Source: Saccharopolyspora soli
GTDB lineage: Bacteria > Actinomycetota > Actinomycetes > Mycobacteriales > Pseudonocardiaceae
Reading direction: 5' to 3'
DNA length: 64,000 bases
Assembly: GCF_022678645.1 (NCBI RefSeq)
Contig: NZ_JALBWV010000006.1
Location: 124,001-188,000 of the forward strand
Made by a program: the position numbers and the translations under genes. The notes below the pieces were generated by a model. The model searched no databases. It worked only from the letters and a program-made list of their open reading frames with translations, and was not told the DNA's origin. Shown piece by piece: positions 25,084-34,150 of this stretch (position 1 is its first letter; each line of letters starts with the position of its first letter).

Positions 25084-25491
25084 TCAGCTTTCGAGTTCGG
25101 CGAGGGCCTTGCGGACCCGCTCGACCTCGGCTTCCAGCTCGGCGAGTTTCGCCTCGTGCTGCTCGCGGGCGGCGCTCAGCACGCTTTCGATGGTGTCGGA
25201 GATGTCCTGGTGCAGCTCGGCGGCAGCCTTGGAAACCGCGGCGGCCGCGACCGGCAGGCCCTGTACGACGCGCTTGCCCGAGTGCATCAGGTCGGCCTGC
25301 CACTCGCCGTCAGCGGTGCCGGTGACCGTCAGCGTCAGCTCGACCGTGCGGGTCTTCTTCGCGGCGCTCTGCTTGCGGGCCCGCGGCTTCTTCGGCGCTG
25401 CGTCGGCGACCTCGCCGTCGGCTGCTGGCTGCGCCGCCTGCTCGGCCTGGGTCTGGTCGGTCTGCTCGGTGTTGGTCTGTTCTTCGGTCAA
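25084..25491 (-). CDS. Small coiled-coil protein, DUF6319-like
   Basis: This 135-residue protein has an acidic, Gln/Thr-rich N-terminus, a Lys/Arg block (about 34-47, KKPRARKQSAAKK), a central beta-rich part (TVELTLTVTGTADGEW), and a C-terminal coiled coil (about 88-133) with Glu/Lys heptads. It resembles actinobacterial proteins annotated DUF6319. Function is unknown. It is monocistronic, with its own terminator. Confidence 0.78.
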   Translation of the reverse strand: MTEEQTNTEQTDQTQAEQAAQPAADGEVADAAPKKPRARKQSAAKKTRTVELTLTVTGTADGEWQADLMHSGKRVVQGLPVAAAAVSKAAAELHQDISDTIESVLSAAREQHEAKLAELEAEVERVRKALAELES

Positions 25492-25575
25492 CTCTGTCTC
25501 CTGTGTGTCACGGCGGGGGAACCAGGATAGAACAGGTGTTCCCCATTGTGCGTTGCGGATGTGGTGCTCGATCGG

Positions 25576-26967
25576 TCACCGCTGGAGAACGGCGACCAAT
25601 GCTTGCAGTGCGGGGCGGAAGGCGTGCTCCGCGGGGGCGGCGTAGCCGATGACCACGCCGGGCGGGTGCTCGCCGGGCGTCGCCCAGTACGGCCCGAGCA
25701 CCTCCAGTTCCACCGAGTGCTTCCGCGCCCGAATCAGCACTTCTCGCTCCGTCGGTCCCTCCGGGTCGAGCTGCAGGGTGATGTGCAGTCCCGCCGAGAT
25801 CCCGGCCGGGTACGGCCGGTGGTTCGCGCGCATGTCGTTGAGCGCGTCGCGGAGCAATTCCCGCCGCTTCCGGTAAACCGCACGCGATCGGCGGACGTGT
25901 TGATCGTAGGCGCCCGACCGGATCAGCTCCGCCAAGGCCAGCTGCTCGAACAGCGGGGCGTGCAGTCCGCTGTGCTGTTTGAGCGTGCGCACCGGTTCCA
26001 CCAGCCGCGGCGGCAAGGCCAGCCAGGCGAGCCGCAGGGCAGGTGCGAGCGTTTTGCTGGCCGTGCCCGCGTAGGCGATGTGGTTGGGCGCCATGCCTTG
26101 CAGCGAGCCGATGGGCTGGCGGTCGAAGCGGAATTCGCCGTCGTAGTCGTCCTCGATGATCAGCCGGTCCTCGGCCTTGGCGAGCTGGACGAGTTCCATC
26201 CGGCGGGCCGAGCTCATGGTGATGCCGAGCGGGAACTGGTGCGCCGGGGTGACCACCACGGCCCGGCTGTGCTGCCGCGTGATGTCGATGCCGTCGCGGT
26301 CGACGGGTACTCCCCGCACCGCCATGCCGAGGCTGGCCGGGATGGCGCGCAGGTGCGGCAGGGACGGGTCCTCGAAGTCGATCACGTCCAGCCCCTGGTC
26401 GTACAGGGCCTTGCTGAGCAGCGATAACGCCTGCGTGTAGCCGTTGCAGATGATGATCCGCTCCGCTGCGGTGGCCACCGCGCGCACTCGGGCGAGGTAG
26501 TCGGTGAGGGCTTCGCGCAGCGCGGGATGGCCCTGCGGATCGCCGTAGTCGAGGTCGCCGGGCTCGGTCGTCTGCAGGGCGCGGCGGCTGGCCGCCAGCC
26601 AGTCCCGGCGCGGGAAGGAGCTCAGGTCCGGTCGGCCGGGGCGGAAGTCCCAGCGCGCCGCCGGGGTCTGCGGGCGAGCCGGGAGGGTCACCGGGTCCGG
26701 GCTCGCCAGCCGCTCGGCGACGGTGGTCGGCGCGCCTTGGCGGGACAGCAGGAAACCCTCGGTGACCAGTTGGTTGTAGGCGCGGGTAACCGTGCCGCGG
26801 GCCACGCCGAGGTCGTGCGCCAGCGCACGGGTGGACGGAATGCGGCTGCCCGCCGGGAGGCGGCCGTCGCGGATCGCGGTGCGCAGCGACTCGGCCAGCT
26901 TGCGGCTGTCGGGTCGGCCCACCCAGTCCAGGTGCAGATCCAACGAAGTGGACCATCCGGCTGTCAC
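25576..26967 (-). CDS. MocR/PdxR-type GntR transcription regulator with aminotransferase domain
   Basis: This 463-residue regulator has an N-terminal GntR winged helix (about 15-80; RLPAGSRIPSTRALAHDLGVAR) joined to a fold-type I aminotransferase-like domain (about 110-460). The PLP-binding lysine is in GTASKTLAP, and the DDYDGEFRF motif supplies the cofactor Asp. GTG 26967 is used; the longer frame upstream runs through the operator region. It is divergent from the AhpD-like gene at 27127 and probably controls it through the three repeats at 27051-27100. MocR proteins use PLP as a ligand-sensing group; the effector is not evident. Confidence 0.92.
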   Translation of the reverse strand: MTAGWSTSLDLHLDWVGRPDSRKLAESLRTAIRDGRLPAGSRIPSTRALAHDLGVARGTVTRAYNQLVTEGFLLSRQGAPTTVAERLASPDPVTLPARPQTPAARWDFRPGRPDLSSFPRRDWLAASRRALQTTEPGDLDYGDPQGHPALREALTDYLARVRAVATAAERIIICNGYTQALSLLSKALYDQGLDVIDFEDPSLPHLRAIPASLGMAVRGVPVDRDGIDITRQHSRAVVVTPAHQFPLGITMSSARRMELVQLAKAEDRLIIEDDYDGEFRFDRQPIGSLQGMAPNHIAYAGTASKTLAPALRLAWLALPPRLVEPVRTLKQHSGLHAPLFEQLALAELIRSGAYDQHVRRSRAVYRKRRELLRDALNDMRANHRPYPAGISAGLHITLQLDPEGPTEREVLIRARKHSVELEVLGPYWATPGEHPPGVVIGYAAPAEHAFRPALQALVAVLQR

Positions 26968-27050
26968 AGCAATTGACCCTACCGTCGTCCCAGGTGCACG
27001 TACCCGGACATCGCTGGCCGGGACCGGGCGGGCGAGGTCGGGACGCGTCG

Positions 27051-27100
27051 AACTGGACCACGGAAGTGGCTGAGAACTGGACCAATTCGATGGTCCGGTT
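27051..27100. promoter_or_regulatory. Three-site operator for the MocR regulator
   Basis: AACTGGACCA occurs at 27051-27060 and 27075-27084 as direct repeats 24 bases apart. TGGTCCGGTT at 27091-27100 is the near-perfect inverse of the second, giving a palindrome with a six-base centre. Two direct plus one inverted site is the arrangement known for MocR/PdxR operators. It lies just upstream of the AhpD-like gene. Confidence 0.7.
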
Positions 27101-27126
27101 GCTCGTACGTTGGGAGTGTGAGTGGA

Positions 27127-27573
27127 ATGCGAATCGACCTGCACAAGACCAGCCCGGCTGCCAGTCGCGCCATGTTCGCGCTCCAGGCGGCGGTCACCGA
27201 GGAATCCGACCGGGCGGGCCTGGACCCCGAGGTCCGCGAACTGGTCAAGATCCGGGCGTCCCAGCTCAACGGCTGCGTGTTCTGCCTGGACATGCACATC
27301 GCGGAGGCGCGGAAGCAGGGGGTGGGCGAGCAGCGGCTCGACCTGCTGGCCGCCTGGCGGGAGGCGGACCTCTACTCCGAGTCGGAGCGCGCCGCCCTGG
27401 CGTTGACCGAGGCCGTCACGAACCTGCCAGCGGGCATCCCCGACGACGTCTGGGAAGACGCCGCCGAGGCGTTCACCGAAGAACAACTCAGCGCCCTGGT
27501 GTGGGCTGCGACGTCGATCAACGCCTGGAACCGGCTCGGCGTCACCGCGCAACGCAGCGTCCCGCGACGCTGA
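27127..27573 (+). CDS. AhpD-like carboxymuconolactone decarboxylase-family protein
   Basis: This 148-residue protein contains the AhpD core motif NGCVFCLDMH (CxxC followed by His), which in AhpD forms the redox-active cysteine pair and the proton relay. It is all helical with the usual ELVKIRASQLNGC lead-in. It probably acts in peroxide or thiol redox chemistry. ATG 27127 has a GGGAG site ten bases upstream; GTG 27118 is an alternative. A divergent MocR regulator with this partner is a common actinobacterial pairing. Confidence 0.88.
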   Translation: MRIDLHKTSPAASRAMFALQAAVTEESDRAGLDPEVRELVKIRASQLNGCVFCLDMHIAEARKQGVGEQRLDLLAAWREADLYSESERAALALTEAVTNLPAGIPDDVWEDAAEAFTEEQLSALVWAATSINAWNRLGVTAQRSVPRR

Positions 27574-27679
27574 TCGCGTCGCGGCATTCGCGAGTGGTGT
27601 CGACTCGTAGGAGCGGCCATTACTACTCGTGCGAATCAACATCGCGACGATAGCCCCTGGGAGCGCAGGTCAGGAGATA

Positions 27680-27718
27680 CGGCACCCGTGGCTGAGTCCC
27701 ACTCGGCTGGGGGTGCCG
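27680..27718 (+). terminator. Possible terminator after the AhpD-like gene
   Basis: CGGCACCC (from 27680) pairs with GGGTGCCG (27711-27718), with an inner GCTGAG/CTCGGC pairing. It lies about 105 bases after the stop of the AhpD-like gene and before the secretion cassette. The T-run is weak. The rest of 27574-27872 shows no gene. Confidence 0.45.
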
Positions 27719-27872
27719 CTGCCTTGTTGGTGATCGTCACGACACTTGAAATCCGACTGATCCGGCACGGCCTCGGCGCGCGATTGATACCGTTCCCGCC
27801 GCAGGACAAGATCGAGTGATCCGCGCTGGGGACCGTGCTGCCGCCAGCGCGGCGGAGCAGTCGGGGGGATGT

Positions 27873-28433
27873 GTGTCGGAGGGCTTCGGCGCGGACATCG
27901 GTGCCACTGAGCGGATGGTTCGGCAGTGGCAGGAACAGGCGGCCGAGAAGGCCGAGAAGTTCGCCCGGATGCAGGAGGAGATCGAGCAGATCTCGGTGAC
28001 GGAGTCGTCGCGGGATGGTGCGATCCAGGTGACCGTGAGTTCCGCTGGGATCTTGCAGGATCTGCAGTTGGCGGAGAGCGCCGGGAACCGTCCGATGGTG
28101 AGGTTGTCCGTTGAGATCATGCGCACGGTGCAGGCGGCGCAGGCGAAGATTCCTGAGCTGATGCAGCAGGCGGTGGTTGACACCGTCGGCCTCGACGATT
28201 CCGCCGCGCAGCACGTGGTGGATCAGGCCCGCAGGTACTTCCCGGAGCCGCCCGAGGACGAGGACGCTCCGCAGCAGCGCGGTGCTGGTGTGCAGGAAAT
28301 GCAATTCGGCGTTGACGACGACTACGACCAACCACAACGCCGCCAGCCCCCGAATCCTCCCCAGCAGCCGCCGTCGCGTCGCCGTCCGGACGACTTCGAC
28401 GACGACCTCAGCGGCGGCTCCTTCCTGCGCTGA
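27873..28433 (+). CDS. YbaB/EbfC-family protein heading the toxin operon
   Basis: This 186-residue protein has the YbaB layout: a helix (about 12-45, rich in Glu/Lys), a short sheet (AIQVTVSSAGILQDLQL) and a second helix (about 75-105). The tail is disordered and Pro/Gln-rich. GTG 27873 follows a G-rich ribosome-binding site; an upstream ATC/ATG extension is not supported. It is a paralogue in position and type of the gene at 24128-24565. It starts a six-gene, same-strand run that ends at 41536, with gaps of at most 54 bases. Confidence 0.8.
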   Translation: MSEGFGADIGATERMVRQWQEQAAEKAEKFARMQEEIEQISVTESSRDGAIQVTVSSAGILQDLQLAESAGNRPMVRLSVEIMRTVQAAQAKIPELMQQAVVDTVGLDDSAAQHVVDQARRYFPEPPEDEDAPQQRGAGVQEMQFGVDDDYDQPQRRQPPNPPQQPPSRRRPDDFDDDLSGGSFLR

Positions 28434-28466
28434 CTGTGCCGAGCCTGACCCGAGAGGCCCTCCGCG

Positions 28467-28775
28467 ATGCCCGACGAGATGAACGTCGTCATTGAGAACC
28501 TCCGCACCCATGCGTCCAAAGTGGATGGTGTGGTCGACCAGTTGAACGTCGCCGTGGATGCGTCGCAACAGGTTTCGCTGGACAACGATGCCTACGGCAT
28601 CCTGTGCCGACCGTTCGCCTGGATGATCGATCCGGTGGAGCAGCACGGCGTCGAGACGCTGCGCAAGGCAGTGGAAGCGATGCAGGAGGTCGCGGACAAC
28701 GTGCGCGGGGCCGCCGAGGAATACCAGTCCGTCGATGACAACAACAGCTCGATGATCGGCGGCATCGAGGTATGA
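28467..28775 (+). CDS. EspC-like type VII secretion-associated protein
   Basis: This 102-residue protein has two helices (about 5-30 and 57-85) typical of small EspC/WXG-type partners, with W52 near the hairpin turn (CRPFAWMIDPVEQHG). It probably pairs with the N-terminal helical region of the giant protein that follows, whose ATG overlaps its stop (ATGA). The equivalent gene in the other cassette is 23766-24131. Confidence 0.8.
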   Translation: MPDEMNVVIENLRTHASKVDGVVDQLNVAVDASQQVSLDNDAYGILCRPFAWMIDPVEQHGVETLRKAVEAMQEVADNVRGAAEEYQSVDDNNSSMIGGIEV

Positions 28776-31700
28776 GCAACCCGCTCGTCGCGCGGCAGGA
28801 GCAGAATCCGGACGGGCCCGGACCGCTCACCGCGGGCACCGGGGACGCCGGATGGGGCACCGGAATCGGCATCGCCGAATCCATCAACGACGTCACCAGC
28901 CTCAACGACGGTTCCAGCTGGGTCGAGGCCGGACTGGCCTACGGCGGGTTGGCGATGGAAGTCGTCAGCATGGCCGTCGACCCCATCGGCACCCTGCTGT
29001 CCTACGGCCTGTCCTGGCTGATCGAGCACGTCGAGCCGCTGAAGGAGGCGCTGGACTGGTTCGCCGGTGACCCCGACGGCGTCAAGGCGTACGGGGAGAC
29101 CTGGGCCAACGTCGCCAAGGCGGTCGGTGAGGCCGCGACCCAGTACAACGACGCGGTCAAGGCCGACACCGCCCACTGGACCGGCGCGGCGGGCGACGCC
29201 TACCGCAAGCACGCCGCCGAGAAGGGCGAAGCCCTCAGCGGCGCTTCGGAGTTGGCCGACACGATCAGCACGGTCGTGACGATCATGGGCGAGGTCGTCT
29301 CGTTCGTCCGCGAGTTCGTCCGCGACCTGGTCGCCGACTGCATCTCCCGGCTGATCACCTACGCCCTGGAAGCGCTTGCGCCACCGGTGGTTTCGCTGGC
29401 GTGGGTGGTGCCGCAGGCGGTCGCGTTCATCGCCAAGACGGTCAGCAAGATCGCCGATGTCGTCACCAAGCTGGTCAAGACGATCAGCAACGTGGCACCG
29501 AAGCTGGCCAAACTGGTCGAGGTCTTCGGCGATGTCATGAAAGCCCTGGGCAAGCTCGGCAAGAAGGCCGCCGACGGCGTCGGCACCGGCGCGAGCAAGA
29601 TCGGCAACGTCGCGGAGAAGTTCGACGTCGCGGGAAAACTCTCCGACAAGGTCGCGGAAAAGGCTTGGCAGAAGTTCGACGACACCTTCGGCACCGACGT
29701 CGTCGGCAAGCACGACGCCAAGATCGGCGGCCCTGACGCGCCGGGCAGCGGTTCGGGTGCCGGGTCCGGCTCTTCGGGCGACAGCTCCAGTGGTGGGGCT
29801 GGATCGGGATCTTCCGGCGATGGGTCCGGTGCTGGTCCTTCGGGCAGCGGTGCTGGGTCGGGTTCTGGTTCCGCGGGCGGGGGTTCGGGCTCCGCGTCGT
29901 CGAGCAGCGCAAGCGGCTCCGGTGCTGCGGACAGTCCCAGCTCGGCCCCTGGTTCGAGTTCGTCGGCGGGTGGTCCTGGTTCGGATTCGCCGCGCGGTGG
30001 CACAGATTCTGGTTCGGCTGCGCCGGAATCCGAGCGGGCGGCCGACGTCACCTCGGGCTCGGCGGATGTGCCCCGCAGTTCGTCCTCAGTGGACAGTGGT
30101 GCCAGCGGTCCGGGGGCCAATGTCGCGTCGGCGTCGGACGGCTCTCCCGGCTTGGGCGGTGGTTCCGCTGGTGGTTCGAGCTCGGGTGGCTCCGTCTCCG
30201 ACGGTTCGCCCTCCGGTGGTTCGGTTTCCGGCGGCGGTGGTCCATCGGGTGCGCCTGCTTCCGCCGGCTCCGCAGCGCCGCAGGGTCCGGATGTGCCGAA
30301 CCGTCCGGCCAGCACCTCTTCTGCCAGCGTGGACGCTCCGGCTCGACCGGAGACGGGCGTCGCCCCGCCTGCCCCAGGAGCGCCGTCGCCGCGTCCTGAC
30401 CAGCCCGCTTCCGGAGCCGTAGGCGGCGGTGCCACCGGTGTTCCGATGGGTGGCGCACCGCCGTCCTCGCGCGGCGGAGGCCGTCCCGGCTCGGGTGGTT
30501 GGACGGGCGCACCCGGCAGCCCCGGCGCAGCCGGGCGAAGCATTCCTGCCGGGCGCAGCCCGGAAGCGCCGCGACCGCGCGGCCCGGAGGGCGCGGGGCG
30601 GCCCGCGAGCCCGGCCAGGCGCGGACCGGCGCAGCCGGACGCGCCGCACCGGCCGGGCGGACCAGCCCGCCCCGCAGGGGCGGCGACGGGTGGGCCGGGA
30701 CGGCCCGGAGGGCCGGATGGCCCGGCTCGGCCGGGCGGACTGGCGCGACCGGATGTTCCGCCCCGGCCGAACAACCCAGCTCCCCGCCCGGAAGGCCCCA
30801 GCGGCTCGTCCCGCCGGAGCCCGGACGGATCGGTCCGCAATGGACGGACGGACGCCGGTCCTGGTGCGCCCCGCCAGCGGCAACCGGAAGCACCTGCCAG
30901 CCCGAACGACCCTGCTGGGCCCCGCCCGCAAGCCACGCCGCAAGGCATGCGCCCCCATGCTGACGCGCCGCATGCCGCGCTCCGCGTAGACGGCCCGGCC
31001 CGGCCGGACGTGCCGCGAACGACCCCGCCCGCTAGTCACGCCGACCGGCACGAATTCGCACCCGTGCGCCACGACTCCTTCACACACGTCAAGGGCGAAG
31101 GAGTCCAGCACTGGGGCCCCGGCTGGCAGCAGCGGATGGCCGAAGACGCCCGCATCCGCGCCGAGTCCCTCGGCTACCACCAGAAGCCGGAAAGCCCGAG
31201 CACCCCGGACCCGGAAGCGCCGCAACGCTGCACACCGGAGTCAATGGCCGCCGAGCAGCCCCCGGAGAATCCGACGTTGCACCACCGCAACGTGGGCGTC
31301 CCGGCCCAGCCGCCGAAGCTCTCCGACGACCTCCGGGAGAAGCTCGGCGACTACTACCGGAACATCAAGCCGAGCCCTGCCGGGTTGTCGATGCTCGGCA
31401 ACTCGGCAGGGCCGAGCTTCAAACCGCACATGAACCGGATGCCGACGCCGTCGGTGGATCCGAAGCGGTTCACCGTCGAGGTGCACGGCAGCCCCACCGG
31501 CGTCCGCCTCGGCGACAAGGACCTGAATGCGAAGGAACTCGCCGAGATCATCCGGAATTCGCCCGGATACACGCCGGGCGAACCGATCCGCCTGCTGTCG
31601 TGCCGCACCGGCGCAGACCTGCCGGACGGGAGCCCGAACTTCGCCCAGCAGCTGTCGAAGGAACTCGGTGTCGAGGTGCTCGCCCCGAACACCGACGCCT

Positions 31701-34096
31701 GGGTCGACAACTACGGAAACCTCTACGCCAGCAAGGACCGGGCCAGCTTCGACCCAGGCGCCTCGGGCACGCCGCAACCGAGCTTCGACGAACCCGGCCA
31801 GTGGACCAGCTTCCGCCCGAACGGCACCGGAGCAACCCACGAAAGCCCTTTCCCACCAGGCCACGAACCAACCTGGGACCGCGGCGGAGTCCACGCCGAC
31901 GCCGCCCAACGACGCGGGTTCGAGCAACCGCCCAAGGAGTTCCAACCGCCTGGTGGCCCCGCCTGGAGCGGCTGGCATTCCCGACCCGACGCCTACGGCA
32001 CGCAGATCCAGGGGCATCTCTCGCCGACCGGCGAATTCGTGCCGCACGGTTCGTACGACGCCTTCGGCAAGTGGACTCCGCACGGACAGGTCGACAACGT
32101 CGGTCGGTGGGTGCCGGGCCATCCGGACGCCAACGGCAATCTGGTGCCCAACGGGCATTACGACCGCAACGGTGCGTGGATCCCGCACGGCCGCACCGAC
32201 GAGTTCAACCGTTGGATCCCGGTCCACCTCGACTCGGCGGGCTACCACGACCTGGGCCGGTTCAACTCCCAAACGCACCAGTGGGAACCGCTCGGCCACG
32301 TCGACCCGAAAACCAACCACTTCGTCTCCGACGCCCCGGTCACCCCACCTGCGTTCCACCAGACCCCGCAGCACGGACAGACACCTCAGCCGACAGCTGC
32401 ACAAACCGAATACGCACCACACCAGCAACCCGGACAGCACCCACCGACTGCCCAGCAAGCGCCGCATCAACTGCCGATGCAGCAGCAACCTGCCGCGCAG
32501 GCCCCGCAACACCCGAACTACCAACATCCTGCCGCCCCGCACGCCGGACAACAGCCGCAGCAACCTGCAGCTCCGCAATCGCATCTGCCGTCGGGCTGGC
32601 AGCAACCGCAGCAATCCGCATCCCCCCACGCCGGGCAGCAGCCGCAAGGCATCCATCAGCAACCGGCCGCAGGACGGCAACCGCCGCGGCTGCCGATGGA
32701 GCAACCGCACGCTGCGCCCCGCAGCCGTCCCGCCTCATCGGATCAGCACGCGCCTGCTCCGCAGCGCTCGGCGATGGGAACGCCGCAGCCCCCGCCAACC
32801 CGACAAACTCCGAGCACGCCGCAGCAGCCTGCACCGCCATCCGCACGACCGCTGGGCCCGCCGCCGGTCGATGTGCGTGGCATGCCGCGTCAGGCACCGA
32901 CCGGTCCGAGCCCGTCGGCACCGCCGCCCGTGGAGGTCAGCGGCCCGCGCCAAGCGCCTGCCGCGCCACGCCAGACAGTGCCACCGGTGGATGTCAGCGG
33001 CCCGCGTCTGGATAGCCCGCCGAATCGGGGCAACACGCCAACCGCCGACGTCAGCGGTCCGCCGCAGACGCCCAGCAGCCAGCAAGGAGACCTGGATGCG
33101 GAGGCCGGCGGCCGGAGCCCAAGCGACTCCACGAACCCCGCGCCGCAGTGGCGGGAAGCGGATGGCGGAAGCCCGTTCGACGCAGCGGACCCCAGGCCGG
33201 ATTCGTCCTCCTCCGGGCAGTCCGACGCAGATGCGTCGACGCAGGACGTGGATGGCGAGAGCTCACACCACGATCCCGAGCCGTCCGACCACGACGTCGA
33301 TTCCGACGAGCACGACCGGCCTTCGCTGACAACTGAGCTCGCCTCGGGTGATGAGCCGTACTTCGCACCTGACTACGTGGCCAATCCCGACTTCCGAGCC
33401 ACCGAGCAGGACGCAATGCACATGCAGCACATGTACCCGCCAGGCGAGTGGAAGAAGGACATCCACGGCTTCCGGGCTATCGTCGACAGCCACCCCGATT
33501 TGAAAGCGATCGGGTTTGACCAGGCGATGGGGGTTCGGGGCTACACCGCGTGGCATTCGTACGGCCCCATCAACCAGGCGCTGCGTGAGGGTGACGTCGA
33601 CGCGTTGCGGCGCTTTGACGGGCACATCCGTTGCGCGGTGTCCGCGCTGAACCAGCTGCCGCGAGTCGAATTGCCCGACAACCAGGTGTTCCATCGAGTC
33701 ATGATGGGTGGAGACATCGACAAGATCGTCGGCCAGTACGCCGAGGGCGATGTCACGATCGAGCACGGCTTCACGAGCGTTTCGCAAGGCGAACCGCTGT
33801 TGGAGCCGGGCAAGGGAACTGAAGTTCACATGGAGATCGAAGGGCATTCGTTCCGCGATGTCTCCTTCTTCGCCAAGAAGGCTTCCGAGAACGAAGCGAT
33901 CGCCCCGCCGGGAATTGCCCTGCTGTGCACCGAGAAGCGCTACGACGAAGAATTGGGTTGCTGGAAGCTGAAGTTCGAGGAGGTCGAAGTTCCCCGGAAC
34001 CCGGACGGCTCCCTCACCCAGCGACCCAAGGTCCTCACGACACCGGAGGAGTCTGCGATAGCGGCGAAGATCGACATGATGACGGCGTTCGGCTGA
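28772..34096 (+). CDS. Giant WXG-type polymorphic toxin with C-terminal ADP-ribosyltransferase domain
   Basis: This 1774-residue protein is a modular exported toxin. Residues 1-330 form a helical WXG-like export region (HWTG, W136-G138). Residues 323-830 are Gly/Ser- then Pro/Arg-rich linker. Residues 900-1000 resemble a caspase-like or C80-type autoprocessing domain (EVHG with H905; LLSCRTG with C944). Residues 1070-1190 carry short G-x-x-D-x-x-G-x-W repeats, and 1190-1530 are Gln/Pro-rich. Residues 1540-1774 form an R-S-E-class ADP-ribosyltransferase domain: RGYTAWHSYGPINQAL, R1642 (VFHR), FTS with T1668-S1669, and ENE with E1706 and E1708 followed by APPG. It would transfer ADP-ribose from NAD+ to a target in a competitor or host cell. 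The target is unknown. Confidence 0.88.
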   Translation: MSNPLVARQEQNPDGPGPLTAGTGDAGWGTGIGIAESINDVTSLNDGSSWVEAGLAYGGLAMEVVSMAVDPIGTLLSYGLSWLIEHVEPLKEALDWFAGDPDGVKAYGETWANVAKAVGEAATQYNDAVKADTAHWTGAAGDAYRKHAAEKGEALSGASELADTISTVVTIMGEVVSFVREFVRDLVADCISRLITYALEALAPPVVSLAWVVPQAVAFIAKTVSKIADVVTKLVKTISNVAPKLAKLVEVFGDVMKALGKLGKKAADGVGTGASKIGNVAEKFDVAGKLSDKVAEKAWQKFDDTFGTDVVGKHDAKIGGPDAPGSGSGAGSGSSGDSSSGGAGSGSSGDGSGAGPSGSGAGSGSGSAGGGSGSASSSSASGSGAADSPSSAPGSSSSAGGPGSDSPRGGTDSGSAAPESERAADVTSGSADVPRSSSSVDSGASGPGANVASASDGSPGLGGGSAGGSSSGGSVSDGSPSGGSVSGGGGPSGAPASAGSAAPQGPDVPNRPASTSSASVDAPARPETGVAPPAPGAPSPRPDQPASGAVGGGATGVPMGGAPPSSRGGGRPGSGGWTGAPGSPGAAGRSIPAGRSPEAPRPRGPEGAGRPASPARRGPAQPDAPHRPGGPARPAGAATGGPGRPGGPDGPARPGGLARPDVPPRPNNPAPRPEGPSGSSRRSPDGSVRNGRTDAGPGAPRQRQPEAPASPNDPAGPRPQATPQGMRPHADAPHAALRVDGPARPDVPRTTPPASHADRHEFAPVRHDSFTHVKGEGVQHWGPGWQQRMAEDARIRAESLGYHQKPESPSTPDPEAPQRCTPESMAAEQPPENPTLHHRNVGVPAQPPKLSDDLREKLGDYYRNIKPSPAGLSMLGNSAGPSFKPHMNRMPTPSVDPKRFTVEVHGSPTGVRLGDKDLNAKELAEIIRNSPGYTPGEPIRLLSCRTGADLPDGSPNFAQQLSKELGVEVLAPNTDAWVDNYGNLYASKDRASFDPGASGTPQPSFDEPGQWTSFRPNGTGATHESPFPPGHEPTWDRGGVHADAAQRRGFEQPPKEFQPPGGPAWSGWHSRPDAYGTQIQGHLSPTGEFVPHGSYDAFGKWTPHGQVDNVGRWVPGHPDANGNLVPNGHYDRNGAWIPHGRTDEFNRWIPVHLDSAGYHDLGRFNSQTHQWEPLGHVDPKTNHFVSDAPVTPPAFHQTPQHGQTPQPTAAQTEYAPHQQPGQHPPTAQQAPHQLPMQQQPAAQAPQHPNYQHPAAPHAGQQPQQPAAPQSHLPSGWQQPQQSASPHAGQQPQGIHQQPAAGRQPPRLPMEQPHAAPRSRPASSDQHAPAPQRSAMGTPQPPPTRQTPSTPQQPAPPSARPLGPPPVDVRGMPRQAPTGPSPSAPPPVEVSGPRQAPAAPRQTVPPVDVSGPRLDSPPNRGNTPTADVSGPPQTPSSQQGDLDAEAGGRSPSDSTNPAPQWREADGGSPFDAADPRPDSSSSGQSDADASTQDVDGESSHHDPEPSDHDVDSDEHDRPSLTTELASGDEPYFAPDYVANPDFRATEQDAMHMQHMYPPGEWKKDIHGFRAIVDSHPDLKAIGFDQAMGVRGYTAWHSYGPINQALREGDVDALRRFDGHIRCAVSALNQLPRVELPDNQVFHRVMMGGDIDKIVGQYAEGDVTIEHGFTSVSQGEPLLEPGKGTEVHMEIEGHSFRDVSFFAKKASENEAIAPPGIALLCTEKRYDEELGCWKLKFEEVEVPRNPDGSLTQRPKVLTTPEESAIAAKIDMMTAFG

Positions 34097-34150
34097 TGGG
34101 TGCGGGAGCGCGCGGTGAACGATGGAATCGGGCGAGGGTGAGGTAGGACC

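Noticed and set aside
24608-25303. Minus-strand frames spanning the spacer and the coiled-coil gene.
   Set aside because: They cross a terminator-like hairpin and the gene at 25084-25491 in a different frame, without a believable start.
28852-30989. Frames on both strands within the Gly/Ser- and Pro-rich linker of the giant toxin.
   Set aside because: They result from repeated codons in low-complexity coding DNA; the main frame is continuous across the region.
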